Source of the DNA: Tatumella ptyseos | Lineage (GTDB): Bacteria > Pseudomonadota > Gammaproteobacteria > Enterobacterales > Enterobacteriaceae | Direction: 5' to 3' | DNA: 64,000 nucleotides | NCBI RefSeq assembly: GCF_030552895.1 | Contig: NZ_CP130649.1 | Location: 992,001 to 1,056,000 of the forward strand | Shown: positions 8,234-18,585 of the stretch, piece by piece | How positions within the stretch are numbered: position 1 is the first letter of the stretch | Layout of the letters: every line of letters begins with the position of its first letter | Translations under genes and position numbers: made by a program | The notes under the pieces: model-generated | What the model was told of the DNA's origin: nothing | The model's database searches: none | The model's input: only the letters and a program-made list of their open reading frames with translations

Positions 8234-9898
8234 TTAGTAAGCGGATTGGTGAACACCCACTGCACGCCCTGATGGGTCATCCATTGTTTTAAATGCTTCG
8301 TCCCATTCGATGGCTTTTGCAGAAGAACAGGCAACAGAAGGGCCGCCAGGCACACATTCTGCCGCACTCGCCACAGGGAAGAGTGATTCAAAAATGTCGC
8401 GGTAAAGATACGCTTCTTTCGACACTGGGGTGTTGTAAGGGAAACGGTAGCTAGCTGTCGCCAATTGCTGATCCGTCACTTGCTGGGCGGCGACCTCTTT
8501 TAGAGAATCGATCCAGCTATAGCCGACACCATCAGAGAATTGCTCTTTCTGACGCCATGCAACGCTCTCTGGCAAGTAGCTACTAAAGCATTCACGCAAA
8601 ATGTGTTTTTCCATTTTGCCGTTTTGGCCACACATCTTATCTGCAGGGTTGATACGCATTGCCACATCTAAAAACTGCTTATCTAAGAAAGGTACGCGTG
8701 CTTCGACCCCCCACGCTGACATCGCTTTGTTAGCGCGTGCGCAGTCATACATATGCAGTGCTGCAAGTTTGCGTACGTTCTCTTCATGGAACTCTTTAGC
8801 GTTAGGCGCTTTGTGGAAATAGAGGTAACCCCCAAAAATCTCGTCAGCCCCTTCGCCGGAAAGTACCATTTTAATCCCCATTGCTTTGATTTTACGAGAC
8901 ATCAAATACATTGGGGTTGAGGCGCGAATCGTTGTCACATCGTAGGTTTCGATGTGATAAATCACATCTTTGATGGCATCAAGGCCTTCTTGTACGGTGA
9001 AGTTAATCTCATGGTGGACGGTACCTAAGGCATCGGCGACTTCTTTCGCGGCTTTAAGATCTGGCGCACCTTTTAATCCTACGGCGAAAGAGTGCAGTTG
9101 TGGCCACCATGCATCGCTTTGATCAGCATCTTCCACGCGCTTAGCGGCGAAGCGCTTAGTAATAGCGGAAATGATTGATGAGTCCAACCCACCAGAGAGT
9201 AACACTCCATAAGGCACATCAGACATCAGGTGACTTTTTACCGACTCTTCCAAAGCATCTTTCAGTGCAGCTTTATCAGTCACAGCGTCAGCGACATTGT
9301 CGTACTCCATCCAGTCACGTTGATAGTAACGATGAATCTGATGATCTTCACTACTCATGTAGCTGCCAGGAGGGAATTCGTTGATAGTCCGACAGACTGG
9401 CACTAAGGCCTTCATTTCCGAAGCGACAAAGAGGTTACCGTGTTCATCATGGCCATAATACAGAGGAATAATCCCGATATGGTCACGTCCAATCAGCCAG
9501 CTTTGTTTGACCGTATCGTAAAGGATGAACGCAAACATACCTTGCAGGTCATCCAAGAAATCTAAGCCTTTTTCTTGGTAGAGCGCCAAAATGACTTCAC
9601 AGTCAGAACCCGTTTGAAACGCGTATTTGTCTTGTAACGCACTGCGTAAGCTATGATGGTTATAAATTTCACCGTTAACGGCTAAGACATGCGTTCGATC
9701 AGCGTTATAGAGAGGTTGGGCACCATTATTTACATCGACAATCGAGAGGCGTTCATGCGCTAGAATAGCATGGTCGTCAGCAAAAATGCCTGACCAGTCC
9801 GGTCCACGATGACGCATTAATCCTGAAAGCGCTAACGCTTTCTTACGTAATTCAGTTGTCTCTGTTTGTAAATCCAGTACACCAAAAATCGAACACAT
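8234..9898 (-). CDS. asnB: Asparagine synthetase B, glutamine-hydrolysing
   Basis: Makes asparagine from aspartate, ATP and glutamine. The 554-residue protein begins MCSIFGVLD, leaving Cys1 of the mature enzyme as the glutaminase nucleophile after Met removal. The class II amidotransferase domain (to about 200) contains RHRGPDWSG and NGEIYNH. The synthetase domain carries the PP-loop SGGLDSS at about 232-238 and VLSGEGADEIFGGY. Length equals that of E. coli AsnB. It is monocistronic: terminator downstream and a 270-base AT-rich upstream gap. Position next to nagD and the tRNA cluster is as in E. coli. Confidence 0.97.
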   Translation of the reverse strand: MCSIFGVLDLQTETTELRKKALALSGLMRHRGPDWSGIFADDHAILAHERLSIVDVNNGAQPLYNADRTHVLAVNGEIYNHHSLRSALQDKYAFQTGSDCEVILALYQEKGLDFLDDLQGMFAFILYDTVKQSWLIGRDHIGIIPLYYGHDEHGNLFVASEMKALVPVCRTINEFPPGSYMSSEDHQIHRYYQRDWMEYDNVADAVTDKAALKDALEESVKSHLMSDVPYGVLLSGGLDSSIISAITKRFAAKRVEDADQSDAWWPQLHSFAVGLKGAPDLKAAKEVADALGTVHHEINFTVQEGLDAIKDVIYHIETYDVTTIRASTPMYLMSRKIKAMGIKMVLSGEGADEIFGGYLYFHKAPNAKEFHEENVRKLAALHMYDCARANKAMSAWGVEARVPFLDKQFLDVAMRINPADKMCGQNGKMEKHILRECFSSYLPESVAWRQKEQFSDGVGYSWIDSLKEVAAQQVTDQQLATASYRFPYNTPVSKEAYLYRDIFESLFPVASAAECVPGGPSVACSSAKAIEWDEAFKTMDDPSGRAVGVHQSAY

Positions 9899-10132
9899 AT
9901 TTCTACTCCTGAACTCATCCAGTGATGATAGCTATTTTGCGTTTAAGTTATTGATTTGGGCCTTTCCCAGACACCTTGTATAAGAAAATGCGCTATTTGG
10001 GTGATTGAATGCAAGCAGTTTCACAAAAAAGAATAAAATAGATATGGCTCAAGGAGATTTATTTGATTTTATCTAATAAAAATACATTAAAATTAGATTT
10101 TATTTATTGAATGGCGTTTTTTATACAATTTT

Positions 10133-10162
10133 TATAAAAGAAGGCCTTTCGATTGAAAGGCC
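10133..10162 (-). terminator. Terminator of the nagBACD operon
   Basis: On the minus strand AGGCCTTTC, a 4-base loop, GAAAGGCCT is followed by TCTTTTAT. The 9-bp stem begins a few bases after the nagD stop. Confidence 0.65.
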
Positions 10163-10170
10163 TAATAAAC

Positions 10171-10932
10171 TTAATTTAGCTCGGCGAGATCAATACTGGC
10201 GACCGAAGGAAAAATCCAATCAGGACGGAAGGGGACATTTTCAACGTCTTGCTGTTGTGAGACACCGGAAAGTACCAGTGCAGTTTTCAAACCTGCTTGG
10301 AAGCCCGCGAGAATATCGGTGCGTAAATTATCACCAATAATGATAGTTTCTTCGGAATGCGCATGAATGCGATTCAACGCCGCACGGATAATATAAGGGC
10401 TAGGTTTACCGACATAGAATGGTGAACGCCCTGAAATTTTTTCGATACCAGCACATAGCGCTCCACAGCCTGGAACGAATCCTTTGGCATGTGTATCAGG
10501 ATTCGTCGCAATAAAGCGAGCGCCGTTAGCAACGAAATAAGCGGCTTTGTGCATCATTTCCCAATTATAGGAACGAGTTTCACCGACGATCACGAAATCA
10601 GGATTAACATCAGTGATGGTAAAACCCGCTTTATACAGTTCATGAACCAGTGCACCTTCACCGATAACATAGGCTTTTTTACCGGGTTGTTGGCTGAGGA
10701 AATCGGCTGTAGCCATGGCGGAGGTATAAAACAGGGAGGCTGGAACTTCAATTCCCGCAGAGTGAAAGCGATTAGCAAGATCTTGTGCGGTCTGGGAAGG
10801 ATAGTTAGTCAGTAATACTACAGGGACGTCGTTATCAATCAAGCGGTGCAAAAAAGCCCCAGCCCCTTCAACTGCTTTATTATCGTACATCAGTACGCCA
10901 TCAATATCACAAATCACATTTTTAAGTGTCAT
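10171..10932 (-). CDS. nagD: HAD-family nucleotide phosphatase NagD
   Basis: A HAD-superfamily phosphatase with UMP/GMP activity in E. coli, co-transcribed with the GlcNAc genes although its link to amino-sugar use is unclear. Motif I is ICDIDGVLM, motif II LTNYPSQ, with GKPSPYIIRAA and motif IV GDNLRTDILAG. It is 253 residues long. The ATG at 10932 is preferred over the one two codons upstream, because AGGA then sits 8 bases away instead of 2. It is the last gene of nagBACD, 23 bases after nagC. Confidence 0.95.
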   Translation of the reverse strand: MTLKNVICDIDGVLMYDNKAVEGAGAFLHRLIDNDVPVVLLTNYPSQTAQDLANRFHSAGIEVPASLFYTSAMATADFLSQQPGKKAYVIGEGALVHELYKAGFTITDVNPDFVIVGETRSYNWEMMHKAAYFVANGARFIATNPDTHAKGFVPGCGALCAGIEKISGRSPFYVGKPSPYIIRAALNRIHAHSEETIIIGDNLRTDILAGFQAGLKTALVLSGVSQQQDVENVPFRPDWIFPSVASIDLAELN

Positions 10933-10955
10933 ATCCATCTTCCTAATAGTCCGGA

Positions 10956-12203
10956 CTAGCTAGGGATTTTCCCCCCATCATCCAAAAGATGCTGGAGTAG
11001 TTTACCGTTTAACATAGCACGCTTTACCAATGCAAAAGCGCCGATTGCAGAACGATTACCGAGTTGGGAGCTGACGACGGGTAAATTTTCGCCAAAAGCA
11101 TTAAGTGTCTGGGTATCGATACAGCGTTGTATGATAGGAAAAAGAATAGCATCTGCGGCAGTGATCTCCCCCGCGATAATCACTTTTTGGGGATTAAAGA
11201 GATTAATTGTGGAGGCAATGACTTTACCGAGGGTGAGTGCAGCATGTTTAAGTACTTCTGTCGCCAGTGGGTCGCCAAGGTTGGCGGCGCGACAGATATC
11301 GTGGATGGTACAGTTTTCTACGGTGAGATGGCTTTTATGCCCAGTTTGCAGAAGTTGTTTAACCTTTCTCTCAATAGCAGGATTCGAGACGACCGTTTCT
11401 AAACAACCGAAGTGGCCACAAGCGCATTGTTCACCAAGTGGGTCAACCTGTATATGACCAATTTCGACGGCATTACCATTACGGCCCACAAAAATATTTT
11501 CGTTAATGATTACGCCGGCACCAGCCCCGCGATGAATTCGCACCAATAATGAATCTGAACAATCGCTACCTGCGCCGAAATAGTATTCAGCAAGGGCAAG
11601 ACTACGAATATCGTGTCCGACAAAACTCGCTAACGTAAAGGTTTTTTGCAGGGCTTCGACCAACGGCCACTGGTCGACCACGATATGAGGCATGTAGCGA
11701 ACTTTACCATTTTCAGGGTCAACCAACCCCGGTAAAATCACTGATATGGCAATTAATTCACGAATAATACTTTTATTGTCAGCGATAAATCGCTCAATAA
11801 TGGCGAACAGTTGCTGCTGTAATACTTCTTGAGTCTCTGCCTCTAGAGGATAACTCTGTTCAACGAGGATGTTACTTCCAAGATCAAATAGGGCAATGGT
11901 CGCATCTTTTCGCCCTAATCTGATGGCTACGGTATGAAAAGGGCGTGTCTCTGTAACAATAGATATGGCCCGTCTTCCTCCGGTAGAGGCTTGCTGTTCT
12001 ACCTCTTTGATAAGGCCACGTTCCAATAATTGGCGGGTGATTTTGGTCACACTAGCGGGCGCCAATTGGCTTAACTCCGCGACTTGAATACGGGAAATCG
12101 GCCCATGCTGATCAATGAGGCCGTAAACTGCCGCGCCGTTGAGTTGCTTGACCAGGTCAACATTACCAATTTGTGCAGCACCGCTGTTAGGCATACCAAT
12201 CAT
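10956..12203 (-). CDS. nagC: N-acetylglucosamine repressor NagC (ROK family)
   Basis: Transcriptional repressor of nagBACD and nagE, released by GlcNAc-6-P. The N-terminal winged helix-turn-helix (about 18-85: GPISRIQVAELSQLAPASVTKITRQLLERGLI) is followed by a ROK domain (VILPGLVDPENG, RIHRGAGAGVII, the zinc-site cluster CACGHFGCLETV, INLFNPQKVIIAGEI). It overlaps the nagA stop as TAATG. The Met three codons in (12194) aligns with the E. coli N-terminus and is the alternative start. It is 415 residues (E. coli 406). Confidence 0.95.
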   Translation of the reverse strand: MIGMPNSGAAQIGNVDLVKQLNGAAVYGLIDQHGPISRIQVAELSQLAPASVTKITRQLLERGLIKEVEQQASTGGRRAISIVTETRPFHTVAIRLGRKDATIALFDLGSNILVEQSYPLEAETQEVLQQQLFAIIERFIADNKSIIRELIAISVILPGLVDPENGKVRYMPHIVVDQWPLVEALQKTFTLASFVGHDIRSLALAEYYFGAGSDCSDSLLVRIHRGAGAGVIINENIFVGRNGNAVEIGHIQVDPLGEQCACGHFGCLETVVSNPAIERKVKQLLQTGHKSHLTVENCTIHDICRAANLGDPLATEVLKHAALTLGKVIASTINLFNPQKVIIAGEITAADAILFPIIQRCIDTQTLNAFGENLPVVSSQLGNRSAIGAFALVKRAMLNGKLLQHLLDDGGKIPS

Positions 12204-13351
12204 TACCTTTGATAAACTGTCTCACCATTGACGATGGTTTTAACTACTTCAAAACCGGATGTAAAAACAACGATATTGGCTATTTTACCCGCCTGTAGCG
12301 ACCCTAATGTGTGATCAACGTTAATCGCTCTTGCGGGGTAGAGGCTTGCCATTCTTAATGCCTCATCAAGGGGAACGCCAAGATACTGGACGCTATTTTT
12401 AACCGCCTCAATCATAGTGAGAGCCGAACCACTTAATGTACCTTGGTCATCCACACACAAACCATCTTTATAATAAATGGTCTTACCTGCAAAGGTGAAA
12501 TGGTCAATAGTCGATCCAGCAGGTGCCGTTGCATCGGTGACTAGAATTGCCTGTGCTTGTTTAAGTTTCTGTGCAGTACGTAGACTGGCGTAATGCACAT
12601 GATGACCGTCGGCAATCATACCACAGTACACTGACGGGGAGTCGAATACTGCGCCTATCACTCCGGGCGCCCTACCCGCGGGGAGGGGCATCGCATTATA
12701 TAAATGCGTAGCAAAAGTAATTCCCGCATCAAATCCCGCCATCGCTTGTTCATAAGTCGCGTTTGAATGACCGATAGCGACAATAATACCGGCGGCGACG
12801 AGTTGTTTAATTACTGAATGAGGGACACATTCTGGAGCAAGGGTAATTTTACTAATCGCTGCTGCATTCTCACACAGATAGTTCACCAATTCTGGGGTGG
12901 GGGAACGAATTAACGCCGCATCATGTGTGCCTTTTTTCTCTTTATTTAACCAAGGTCCCTCTAAATGTAAGCCTAGAGCTTGATTGGGATGGCGAGAAAG
13001 CCAGCAATGCAGAGTTTCCACGGCTTGCTTCATCATTTCATCACTGCTGGTGATAAGCGTGGGTAAAAAGCTAGTGCAACCTGAGGCTTCGTTAGTGCGC
13101 TGCATCTGGCTTAACGTGTCAATACTTAATGCACTCAGTTGCTCACTAAACTGCACGCCACCACAACCATTCAGTTGAAGATCGATAAATCCTGGCGCAA
13201 TTAGCGCGCCAGCCACCGAGCGGCGCTCAATCGTCGAATCAAGATCGGTTATCGGGTAAATTCCGGCAATCTTCTCTCCATCAATCACCAGCGCATGATT
13301 ATCAAATATTTGCGAGCCGCTGAAGATACGACCCTCGGTTAGTGCATACAT
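12203..13351 (-). CDS. nagA: N-acetylglucosamine-6-phosphate deacetylase
   Basis: Removes acetate from GlcNAc-6-P to give glucosamine-6-P for NagB. It is a 382-residue amidohydrolase-fold enzyme. Visible motifs include [20 protein letters not shown], the metal-ligand region [32 protein letters not shown] and the catalytic aspartate in [10 protein letters not shown]. It lies 41 bases after nagB and is translationally coupled to nagC. Length and order match E. coli. Confidence 0.96.
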   Translation of the reverse strand: MYALTEGRIFSGSQIFDNHALVIDGEKIAGIYPITDLDSTIERRSVAGALIAPGFIDLQLNGCGGVQFSEQLSALSIDTLSQMQRTNEASGCTSFLPTLITSSDEMMKQAVETLHCWLSRHPNQALGLHLEGPWLNKEKKGTHDAALIRSPTPELVNYLCENAAAISKITLAPECVPHSVIKQLVAAGIIVAIGHSNATYEQAMAGFDAGITFATHLYNAMPLPAGRAPGVIGAVFDSPSVYCGMIADGHHVHYASLRTAQKLKQAQAILVTDATAPAGSTIDHFTFAGKTIYYKDGLCVDDQGTLSGSALTMIEAVKNSVQYLGVPLDEALRMASLYPARAINVDHTLGSLQAGKIANIVVFTSGFEVVKTIVNGETVYQR

Positions 13352-13392
13352 TTTTTACTCCCAAGCGGATAATCTAGAGTTATCCGTTGTAT

Positions 13393-14193
13393 CTAAACAT
13401 TTTTGATATTATCGGCTTCCATCTCTTGGAAGTAATCTACCGTCTTGACTTTAAGCTCCATTGTTGCAGATTTATCACATATAATCAGTGATTTAGGATG
13501 GAGCTGTAAACAGCTGATGGTCCACATATGGTTAACATTACCTTCTACAGCCGCTTGCAGGGCAAGGGCCTTGGCACTGCCTGTCACCAAAATCATCACT
13601 TCTTGTGCGTCAAGTAACGTTCCGACGCCAACGGTTAGCGCATGCTTAGGTACGGCATTAATATCGTTATTAAAAAATCGAGAGTTAGCGAGTCGCGTTT
13701 CATGGGTCAAGGTTTTAATCCTTGTGCGCGAAGCGAGTGATGAAGCGGGTTCATTAAAAGCAATATGACCGTCATTACCGACTCCCCCCATAAAAAGGTG
13801 GATTTTACCGTAAGATTGGATCTTTTGTTCATACCGCTGACACTCTGCTTCGACATCCTCTGCATTGCCATCGAGTAAGTTAATATTCTCTTTTCGAATA
13901 TTGATGTGATCAAAGAAGTTTTTATGCATAAAACTATGATAACTTTCAGGATGTTCTTGTGGTAATCCTACATATTCGTCCATATTGAACGTGACCACGT
14001 GCTCAAAGCTTACCTTTCCTGCTTGGTAGAGTGCGATTAACGCTTTATAGGTCTGTAGTGGAGTGCCCCCTGTCGGTAATCCTAAGACAAAGGGCGTCCC
14101 GGCGGTGGGTTGAAAAGCATTAATACGTTTGACGATATGATGCGCAGCCCATTGGCCAACTTGTTCCGCATAAGCGAGTGGAATCAATCGCAT
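13393..14193 (-). CDS. nagB: Glucosamine-6-phosphate deaminase
   Basis: Converts glucosamine-6-P to fructose-6-P and ammonia. The 266 residues, the same length as E. coli, include [43 protein letters not shown] and the allosteric-site region near the C-terminus. The open frame continues 39 codons upstream, but the family starts at MRLIPL, which is the ATG at 14193 with a GAGG four bases before it. It is the first gene of nagBACD, divergent from nagE. Confidence 0.97.
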   Translation of the reverse strand: MRLIPLAYAEQVGQWAAHHIVKRINAFQPTAGTPFVLGLPTGGTPLQTYKALIALYQAGKVSFEHVVTFNMDEYVGLPQEHPESYHSFMHKNFFDHINIRKENINLLDGNAEDVEAECQRYEQKIQSYGKIHLFMGGVGNDGHIAFNEPASSLASRTRIKTLTHETRLANSRFFNNDINAVPKHALTVGVGTLLDAQEVMILVTGSAKALALQAAVEGNVNHMWTISCLQLHPKSLIICDKSATMELKVKTVDYFQEMEADNIKNV

Positions 14194-14236
14194 ATTTACC
14201 TCGTTGATGCATGGAAAAAAGACTCGGTAACCGGAG

Positions 14237-14256
14237 AATTTCACACCCTGAAAATT
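14237..14256. promoter_or_regulatory. Candidate NagC operator, nagB-proximal
   Basis: An imperfect palindrome with arms AATTTCA and TGAAAATT around a 5-base centre, 45-65 bases before the nagB start. AT-armed palindromes of this size are the known NagC target type; assignment rests on position and symmetry, not on a matrix score. Confidence 0.45.
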
Positions 14257-14374
14257 GACGTACTGCCGGACGCGAGAAATGATATTTTTAATAATAAAAT
14301 AAGTGGCCATTAAAGGCTACTTATATCCAGTTTTAAACATGAAATTGTTGATGGTTATCATAAAAATAGATAGT

Positions 14375-14395
14375 TTAATTTGCGAAGAAAATTAA
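14375..14395. promoter_or_regulatory. Candidate NagC operator, nagE-proximal
   Basis: A 21-base palindrome with perfect 7-base arms TTAATTT and AAATTAA around GCGAAGA, about 100 bases before the nagE start. Its centre is about 139 bp from the other candidate. In E. coli NagC binds paired sites in this gap and loops the DNA. Confidence 0.5.
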
Positions 14396-14492
14396 TTAAC
14401 TCTTTAATAGGGTGTTGGTGAGTGGTGCAAAAGGGGTACGGCCATTCAGCCATTATCTTTATCATAATTCGTACGCAGCTGAGGGGTTCAAG

Positions 14493-16535
14493 GTGAGTTT
14501 ATTAAATTATTTACAACGCGTGGGGCGGGCGCTAATGGTGCCAGTGGCGACCTTACCCGCAGCGGCAATACTAATGGGGATTGGTTATTGGATTGAACAA
14601 AGTAGTAGTCATCCCAATAATGCTATCGCTGCGCTACTCACCACATCGGGTATGGCCATTCTTGATAATATGCCAGCGCTTTTCGCAATAGGGATTGCTT
14701 ATGGGATGTCCAAGGATAAAGACGGGGCGGCGGCACTGACCGGTTTTATCGGTTTTCTCGTCGTAACAAACTTATGTGCCCCGAACGCCGTGAGCTTAAT
14801 CCAGCAAATACCAGTAGACCAAGTCCCCTTAGCTTTCCAGAAAATTAAAAATCCGTTTATCGGTATTCTAGTCGGTATTTGCTCAGCCGAGGTTTACAAC
14901 CGTTACAGCCATGTAGAACTCCCTAAGGCACTTTCATTTTTTAGTGGTCGTCGTTTAGTACCGATCTTAGTGTCATTCTTAATGATCGTGGTGGCCTTCA
15001 TTTTAATGTATATCTGGCCGTTAGTATTCAATGCCTTAGTCGAATTTGGTATTCACATCCAGAAAATGGGTGCACTCGGGGCGGGGATTTATGCCTTTTT
15101 TAACCGTATCTTAATTGCGGTAGGCCTCCATCACGCACTGAATGCCGTATTCTGGTTTGATGTTGCAGGCATAAATGATATTCCTAACTTCTTGGGAGGA
15201 GCGAAATCTATCGCTCAAGGAACCGGAGTTGTTGGGATAACGGGTCGTTACCAAGCAGGATTCTTCCCCGTAATGATGTTTGGCTTACCGGGCGCTGCCT
15301 TAGCGATTTGGCAATGTGCCCGCCCTGAAAACCGCGCCAAAGTAGGTAGTATAATGCTTGCTGCTGCATTTGCTGCGTTCTTCACAGGTATTACCGAACC
15401 GCTTGAATTTTCATTCATGTTCGTTGCGCCCGTTTTATTTGTTATTCACGCCGTCTTAACGGGGATCTCGGTCTTTATCGCGGCGTCAATGCATTGGATT
15501 TCTGGCTTCGGTTTTAGTGCGGGGTTAGTCGATATGATTCTCTCTTCTCGTAACCCGCTGGCTACCCATTGGTATATGCTGATTCCGCAAGGCTTGGCTT
15601 TCTTCGTTATCTACTACGTGGTATTCCGCTTCACTATCCTTAAGTTTGATCTTAAAACGCCGGGGCGAGAAACCGAAGCAGACATGGGTGAAATGGAAGG
15701 GGGTGAGGAGAGTATTAGCCAAGGCGAGGAAGGGGAGTCACGTAACGAATCGCTTGCGCGTCGCTACATTGCTGCGGTGGGTGGCTCAAGTAACCTGACA
15801 AACATTGATGCCTGCATTACGCGTTTACGTCTTTCAGTGGTTGATACCGACAAAGTGAATGATGCTTTGGCAAAAAAACTAGGGGCTTCGGGCGTTTTGC
15901 ACCTTAACAAACAGAGTGTACAAATTGTCGTGGGGACCCAAGCGGAAGCTATTGCTGACGCGATGAAAGCGGTGAGTAAAAAAGGCCCAATTGGCGCGGT
16001 TTTACCGACGCAAACCGTTTCATCTAAGGTCGAAGAAGTTGTCGTGCCTGAAATGACAATCAACTCTCAGCTGCCAGCGCTAGCGACCTTAGTTGCCCCA
16101 GTTAGCGGTGAGATCGTCATGCTGGAACAGGTTCCTGATGCCGCTTTCTCATCCAAAGCGGTTGGTGACGGCGTCGCGATTAATCCAACGGATGAGCTGG
16201 TGGTGGCCCCCTTATCAGGAACCATTGTTAAAATTTTTGCCACAAATCACGCCTTTTGTCTCGAGTCAGAGGAAGGAATAGAAATCATCGTACATATGGG
16301 AATAGATACGGTAGCTCTTAAGGGAAAAGGATTTGAGCGGTTAGTGGAAGAGGGCGCTGAAGTCGTGCAAGGTCAACCGATTTTAAAAATGGACCTCGCT
16401 TTTCTCACTGAGCACGCTCCTTCAATGATTAGTCCAATTGTGGTCAGTAATAGCGAAGACTATGCTCACCTTACGTTAAAAGCAGAAAAACAGGTAGTCG
16501 CTGGACAAACGCCCTTGTTAGCGATTACAAAATAG
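14493..16535 (+). CDS. nagE: N-acetylglucosamine PTS permease, EIICBA fusion
   Basis: Takes up and phosphorylates GlcNAc to GlcNAc-6-P. The three PTS domains lie in one chain of 680 residues: EIIC membrane domain (about 1-385, with GITEPLEF around Glu302), EIIB (Cys441 in DACITRLRL) and EIIA (His601 in VHMGIDTVAL). The GTG start at 14493 is chosen over an ATG 81 bases upstream, because GAGGGG lies 6 bases before it and the E. coli protein aligns from here. EIIB and EIIA are very like E. coli NagE; EIIC is markedly more diverged. Divergent from nagB with candidate NagC sites between. Confidence 0.9.
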   Translation: MSLLNYLQRVGRALMVPVATLPAAAILMGIGYWIEQSSSHPNNAIAALLTTSGMAILDNMPALFAIGIAYGMSKDKDGAAALTGFIGFLVVTNLCAPNAVSLIQQIPVDQVPLAFQKIKNPFIGILVGICSAEVYNRYSHVELPKALSFFSGRRLVPILVSFLMIVVAFILMYIWPLVFNALVEFGIHIQKMGALGAGIYAFFNRILIAVGLHHALNAVFWFDVAGINDIPNFLGGAKSIAQGTGVVGITGRYQAGFFPVMMFGLPGAALAIWQCARPENRAKVGSIMLAAAFAAFFTGITEPLEFSFMFVAPVLFVIHAVLTGISVFIAASMHWISGFGFSAGLVDMILSSRNPLATHWYMLIPQGLAFFVIYYVVFRFTILKFDLKTPGRETEADMGEMEGGEESISQGEEGESRNESLARRYIAAVGGSSNLTNIDACITRLRLSVVDTDKVNDALAKKLGASGVLHLNKQSVQIVVGTQAEAIADAMKAVSKKGPIGAVLPTQTVSSKVEEVVVPEMTINSQLPALATLVAPVSGEIVMLEQVPDAAFSSKAVGDGVAINPTDELVVAPLSGTIVKIFATNHAFCLESEEGIEIIVHMGIDTVALKGKGFERLVEEGAEVVQGQPILKMDLAFLTEHAPSMISPIVVSNSEDYAHLTLKAEKQVVAGQTPLLAITK

Positions 16536-16555
16536 CCGCTTAACGGTGAATGGCT

Positions 16556-16584
16556 AAAAGGCAGGGGATAATCCTGCCTTTTTT
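16556..16584 (+). terminator. Rho-independent terminator of nagE
   Basis: Stem AAGGCAGG / CCTGCCTT with a 7-base loop is followed by TTTTT, 20 bases past the nagE stop. Confidence 0.85.
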
Positions 16585-16687
16585 ATCGCTGTTTATTAAC
16601 TAACGGTTGTTTATCGGTCTAGCTTTATGGATCATAAGGTATAACAGTTAATACTAAGTACCGTTCACCGTAATTGAGGGATTTAAG

Positions 16688-18352
16688 ATGAGTGAGGCTG
16701 AAGCCCGCCCAACCAACTTTATTCGTCAGATCATTGATGAAGATCTGGCGAGTGGCAAACATAACCAAGTTCATACTCGTTTTCCCCCTGAACCTAATGG
16801 TTATCTCCATATCGGCCATGCGAAGTCTATTTGCTTAAATTTCGGTATCGCTCAGGATTATCAAGGGCAGTGTAATTTACGCTTCGATGATACCAATCCA
16901 GTTAAAGAAGATGTGGAATTTATCGAGTCGATCAAGCGTGACGTCGAGTGGCTTGGATTTACCTGGCAGGGTGAACCTCGCTATTCCTCAGACTATTTCG
17001 ATCGTTTGTATGGCTACGCGGTAGAGCTCATCAATAAAGGATTAGCTTATGTGGATGAGCTAACCCCTGAGCAAATTCGTGAATATCGCGGGTCATTGAC
17101 CTCGCCAGGTAAAAATAGTCCTTACCGCGAGCGTAGTATCGAAGAAAACTTAGCACTCTTTGAAAAAATGCGTGCGGGTGATTTCGCTGAAGGGACGGCT
17201 TGTCTTCGCGCTAAAATCGATATGGCCTCTAACTTTATTGTGATGCGGGATCCAGTACTGTATCGAATCAAATTTGCTGAGCACCACCAAACCGGTAATA
17301 AGTGGTGTATCTACCCGATGTATGACTTTACTCATTGCATTTCAGATGCGATTGAAGGCATTACACACTCGCTTTGTACACTTGAATTCCAAGACAACCG
17401 TCGTCTTTATGATTGGGTGTTGGATAACATCACTATCGAAGCTCGCCCACGCCAATACGAATTTTCGCGCCTTAATTTGGAATATGCGGTGATGTCTAAG
17501 CGTAAGCTGACGCAACTGGTTTCCGAAAAAGTGGTTGAGGGCTGGGACGATCCTCGTATGTTAACGGTTTCTGGTTTACGTCGTCGCGGTTACACAGCTG
17601 CATCACTACGCGAATTTTGTAAGCGTATCGGTGTGACGAAACAAGATAACATCGTCGAAATGGCTTCTTTAGAATCTTGTATTCGTGATGACTTAAATGA
17701 AAATGCGCCGCGAGCGATGGCGGTATTAGATCCGGTAAAAATGGTCATTGATAATTTACCTGAAGATTTTCAACAGACATTGACTGTTTCTGAGCACCCG
17801 AACCGTAACGATATGGGGTCACGTGAGGTCACCTTCAGTCGCGAAATTTGGATCGATCGTGCAGATTTCCGTGAAGAAGCAAACAAACACTACAAACGTC
17901 TGGTCTTGGGCAAAGAAGTTCGCCTGCGTAATGCTTATGTGGTGAAGGCCGAGCGTATCGAAAAAGATGAGCAAGGTGAAATCACGGCGATTCACTGTAC
18001 CTGCGATCTCGAGACGTTAGGTAAAGACCCAGCAGATGGACGCAAAGTTAAAGGCGTTATTCATTGGGTATCAGCCGTGACCGGATTACCGGCAGAATTT
18101 AGATTATACGACCGTTTATTTAGCGTACCGAATCCTGCGGCGGAAGACGATTTCCTCACGGCGATCAATCCAGAATCATTAGCAATTCGTCAGGGGTTTG
18201 TCGAGCAAAGTCTCGCGACAGCTCAAGCGAGTAAACCTTATCAGTTTGAGCGTGAAGGCTACTTCTGCGCTGACAGTAAGTATTCAACGGCTGATAATTT
18301 AGTTTTTAATCGCACTGTTGGATTACGCGATACTTGGCAGAAGACTGCTTAA
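16688..18352 (+). CDS. glnS: Glutaminyl-tRNA synthetase
   Basis: Class I aminoacyl-tRNA synthetase charging tRNA-Gln, the substrate of the tRNA cluster at 7.2-8.0 kb. It has 554 residues, as in E. coli. The HIGH motif appears as [10 protein letters not shown], and the KMSKS motif as [18 protein letters not shown] and [24 protein letters not shown] are also conserved. The C-terminal anticodon-binding barrels follow. The start ATG follows TTGAGGGATTTAAG. It is monocistronic. Confidence 0.98.
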   Translation: MSEAEARPTNFIRQIIDEDLASGKHNQVHTRFPPEPNGYLHIGHAKSICLNFGIAQDYQGQCNLRFDDTNPVKEDVEFIESIKRDVEWLGFTWQGEPRYSSDYFDRLYGYAVELINKGLAYVDELTPEQIREYRGSLTSPGKNSPYRERSIEENLALFEKMRAGDFAEGTACLRAKIDMASNFIVMRDPVLYRIKFAEHHQTGNKWCIYPMYDFTHCISDAIEGITHSLCTLEFQDNRRLYDWVLDNITIEARPRQYEFSRLNLEYAVMSKRKLTQLVSEKVVEGWDDPRMLTVSGLRRRGYTAASLREFCKRIGVTKQDNIVEMASLESCIRDDLNENAPRAMAVLDPVKMVIDNLPEDFQQTLTVSEHPNRNDMGSREVTFSREIWIDRADFREEANKHYKRLVLGKEVRLRNAYVVKAERIEKDEQGEITAIHCTCDLETLGKDPADGRKVKGVIHWVSAVTGLPAEFRLYDRLFSVPNPAAEDDFLTAINPESLAIRQGFVEQSLATAQASKPYQFEREGYFCADSKYSTADNLVFNRTVGLRDTWQKTA

Positions 18353-18361
18353 TCTGCCCAC

Positions 18362-18394
18362 GCAGTAAGACACTTATTATTGGTGTCTTACTGC
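18362..18394 (+). terminator. Hairpin after glnS, probable terminator
   Basis: A perfect 12-bp stem (GCAGTAAGACAC / GTGTCTTACTGC, 9-base loop) starts 10 bases past the glnS stop. No continuous T-run follows, so it may act with Rho or only stabilise the 3-prime end. Confidence 0.45.
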
Positions 18395-18585
18395 AATATC
18401 CTGCCTTTTCTCTCCCCATTTAGTCATTTTGTCCTCGTTCTTTTTTTCATTATTTTTCGATTTTTAATCTTATCTTAATCATCCGCGAGTAAAAGAGGAT
18501 GTTGAGCTATGGTTTAAGCGTTCATTGCTACAAAGCAATGAGCAGAAATGATTGCGCGCCAATAAGCGTTCAGTGGGACGAATGA

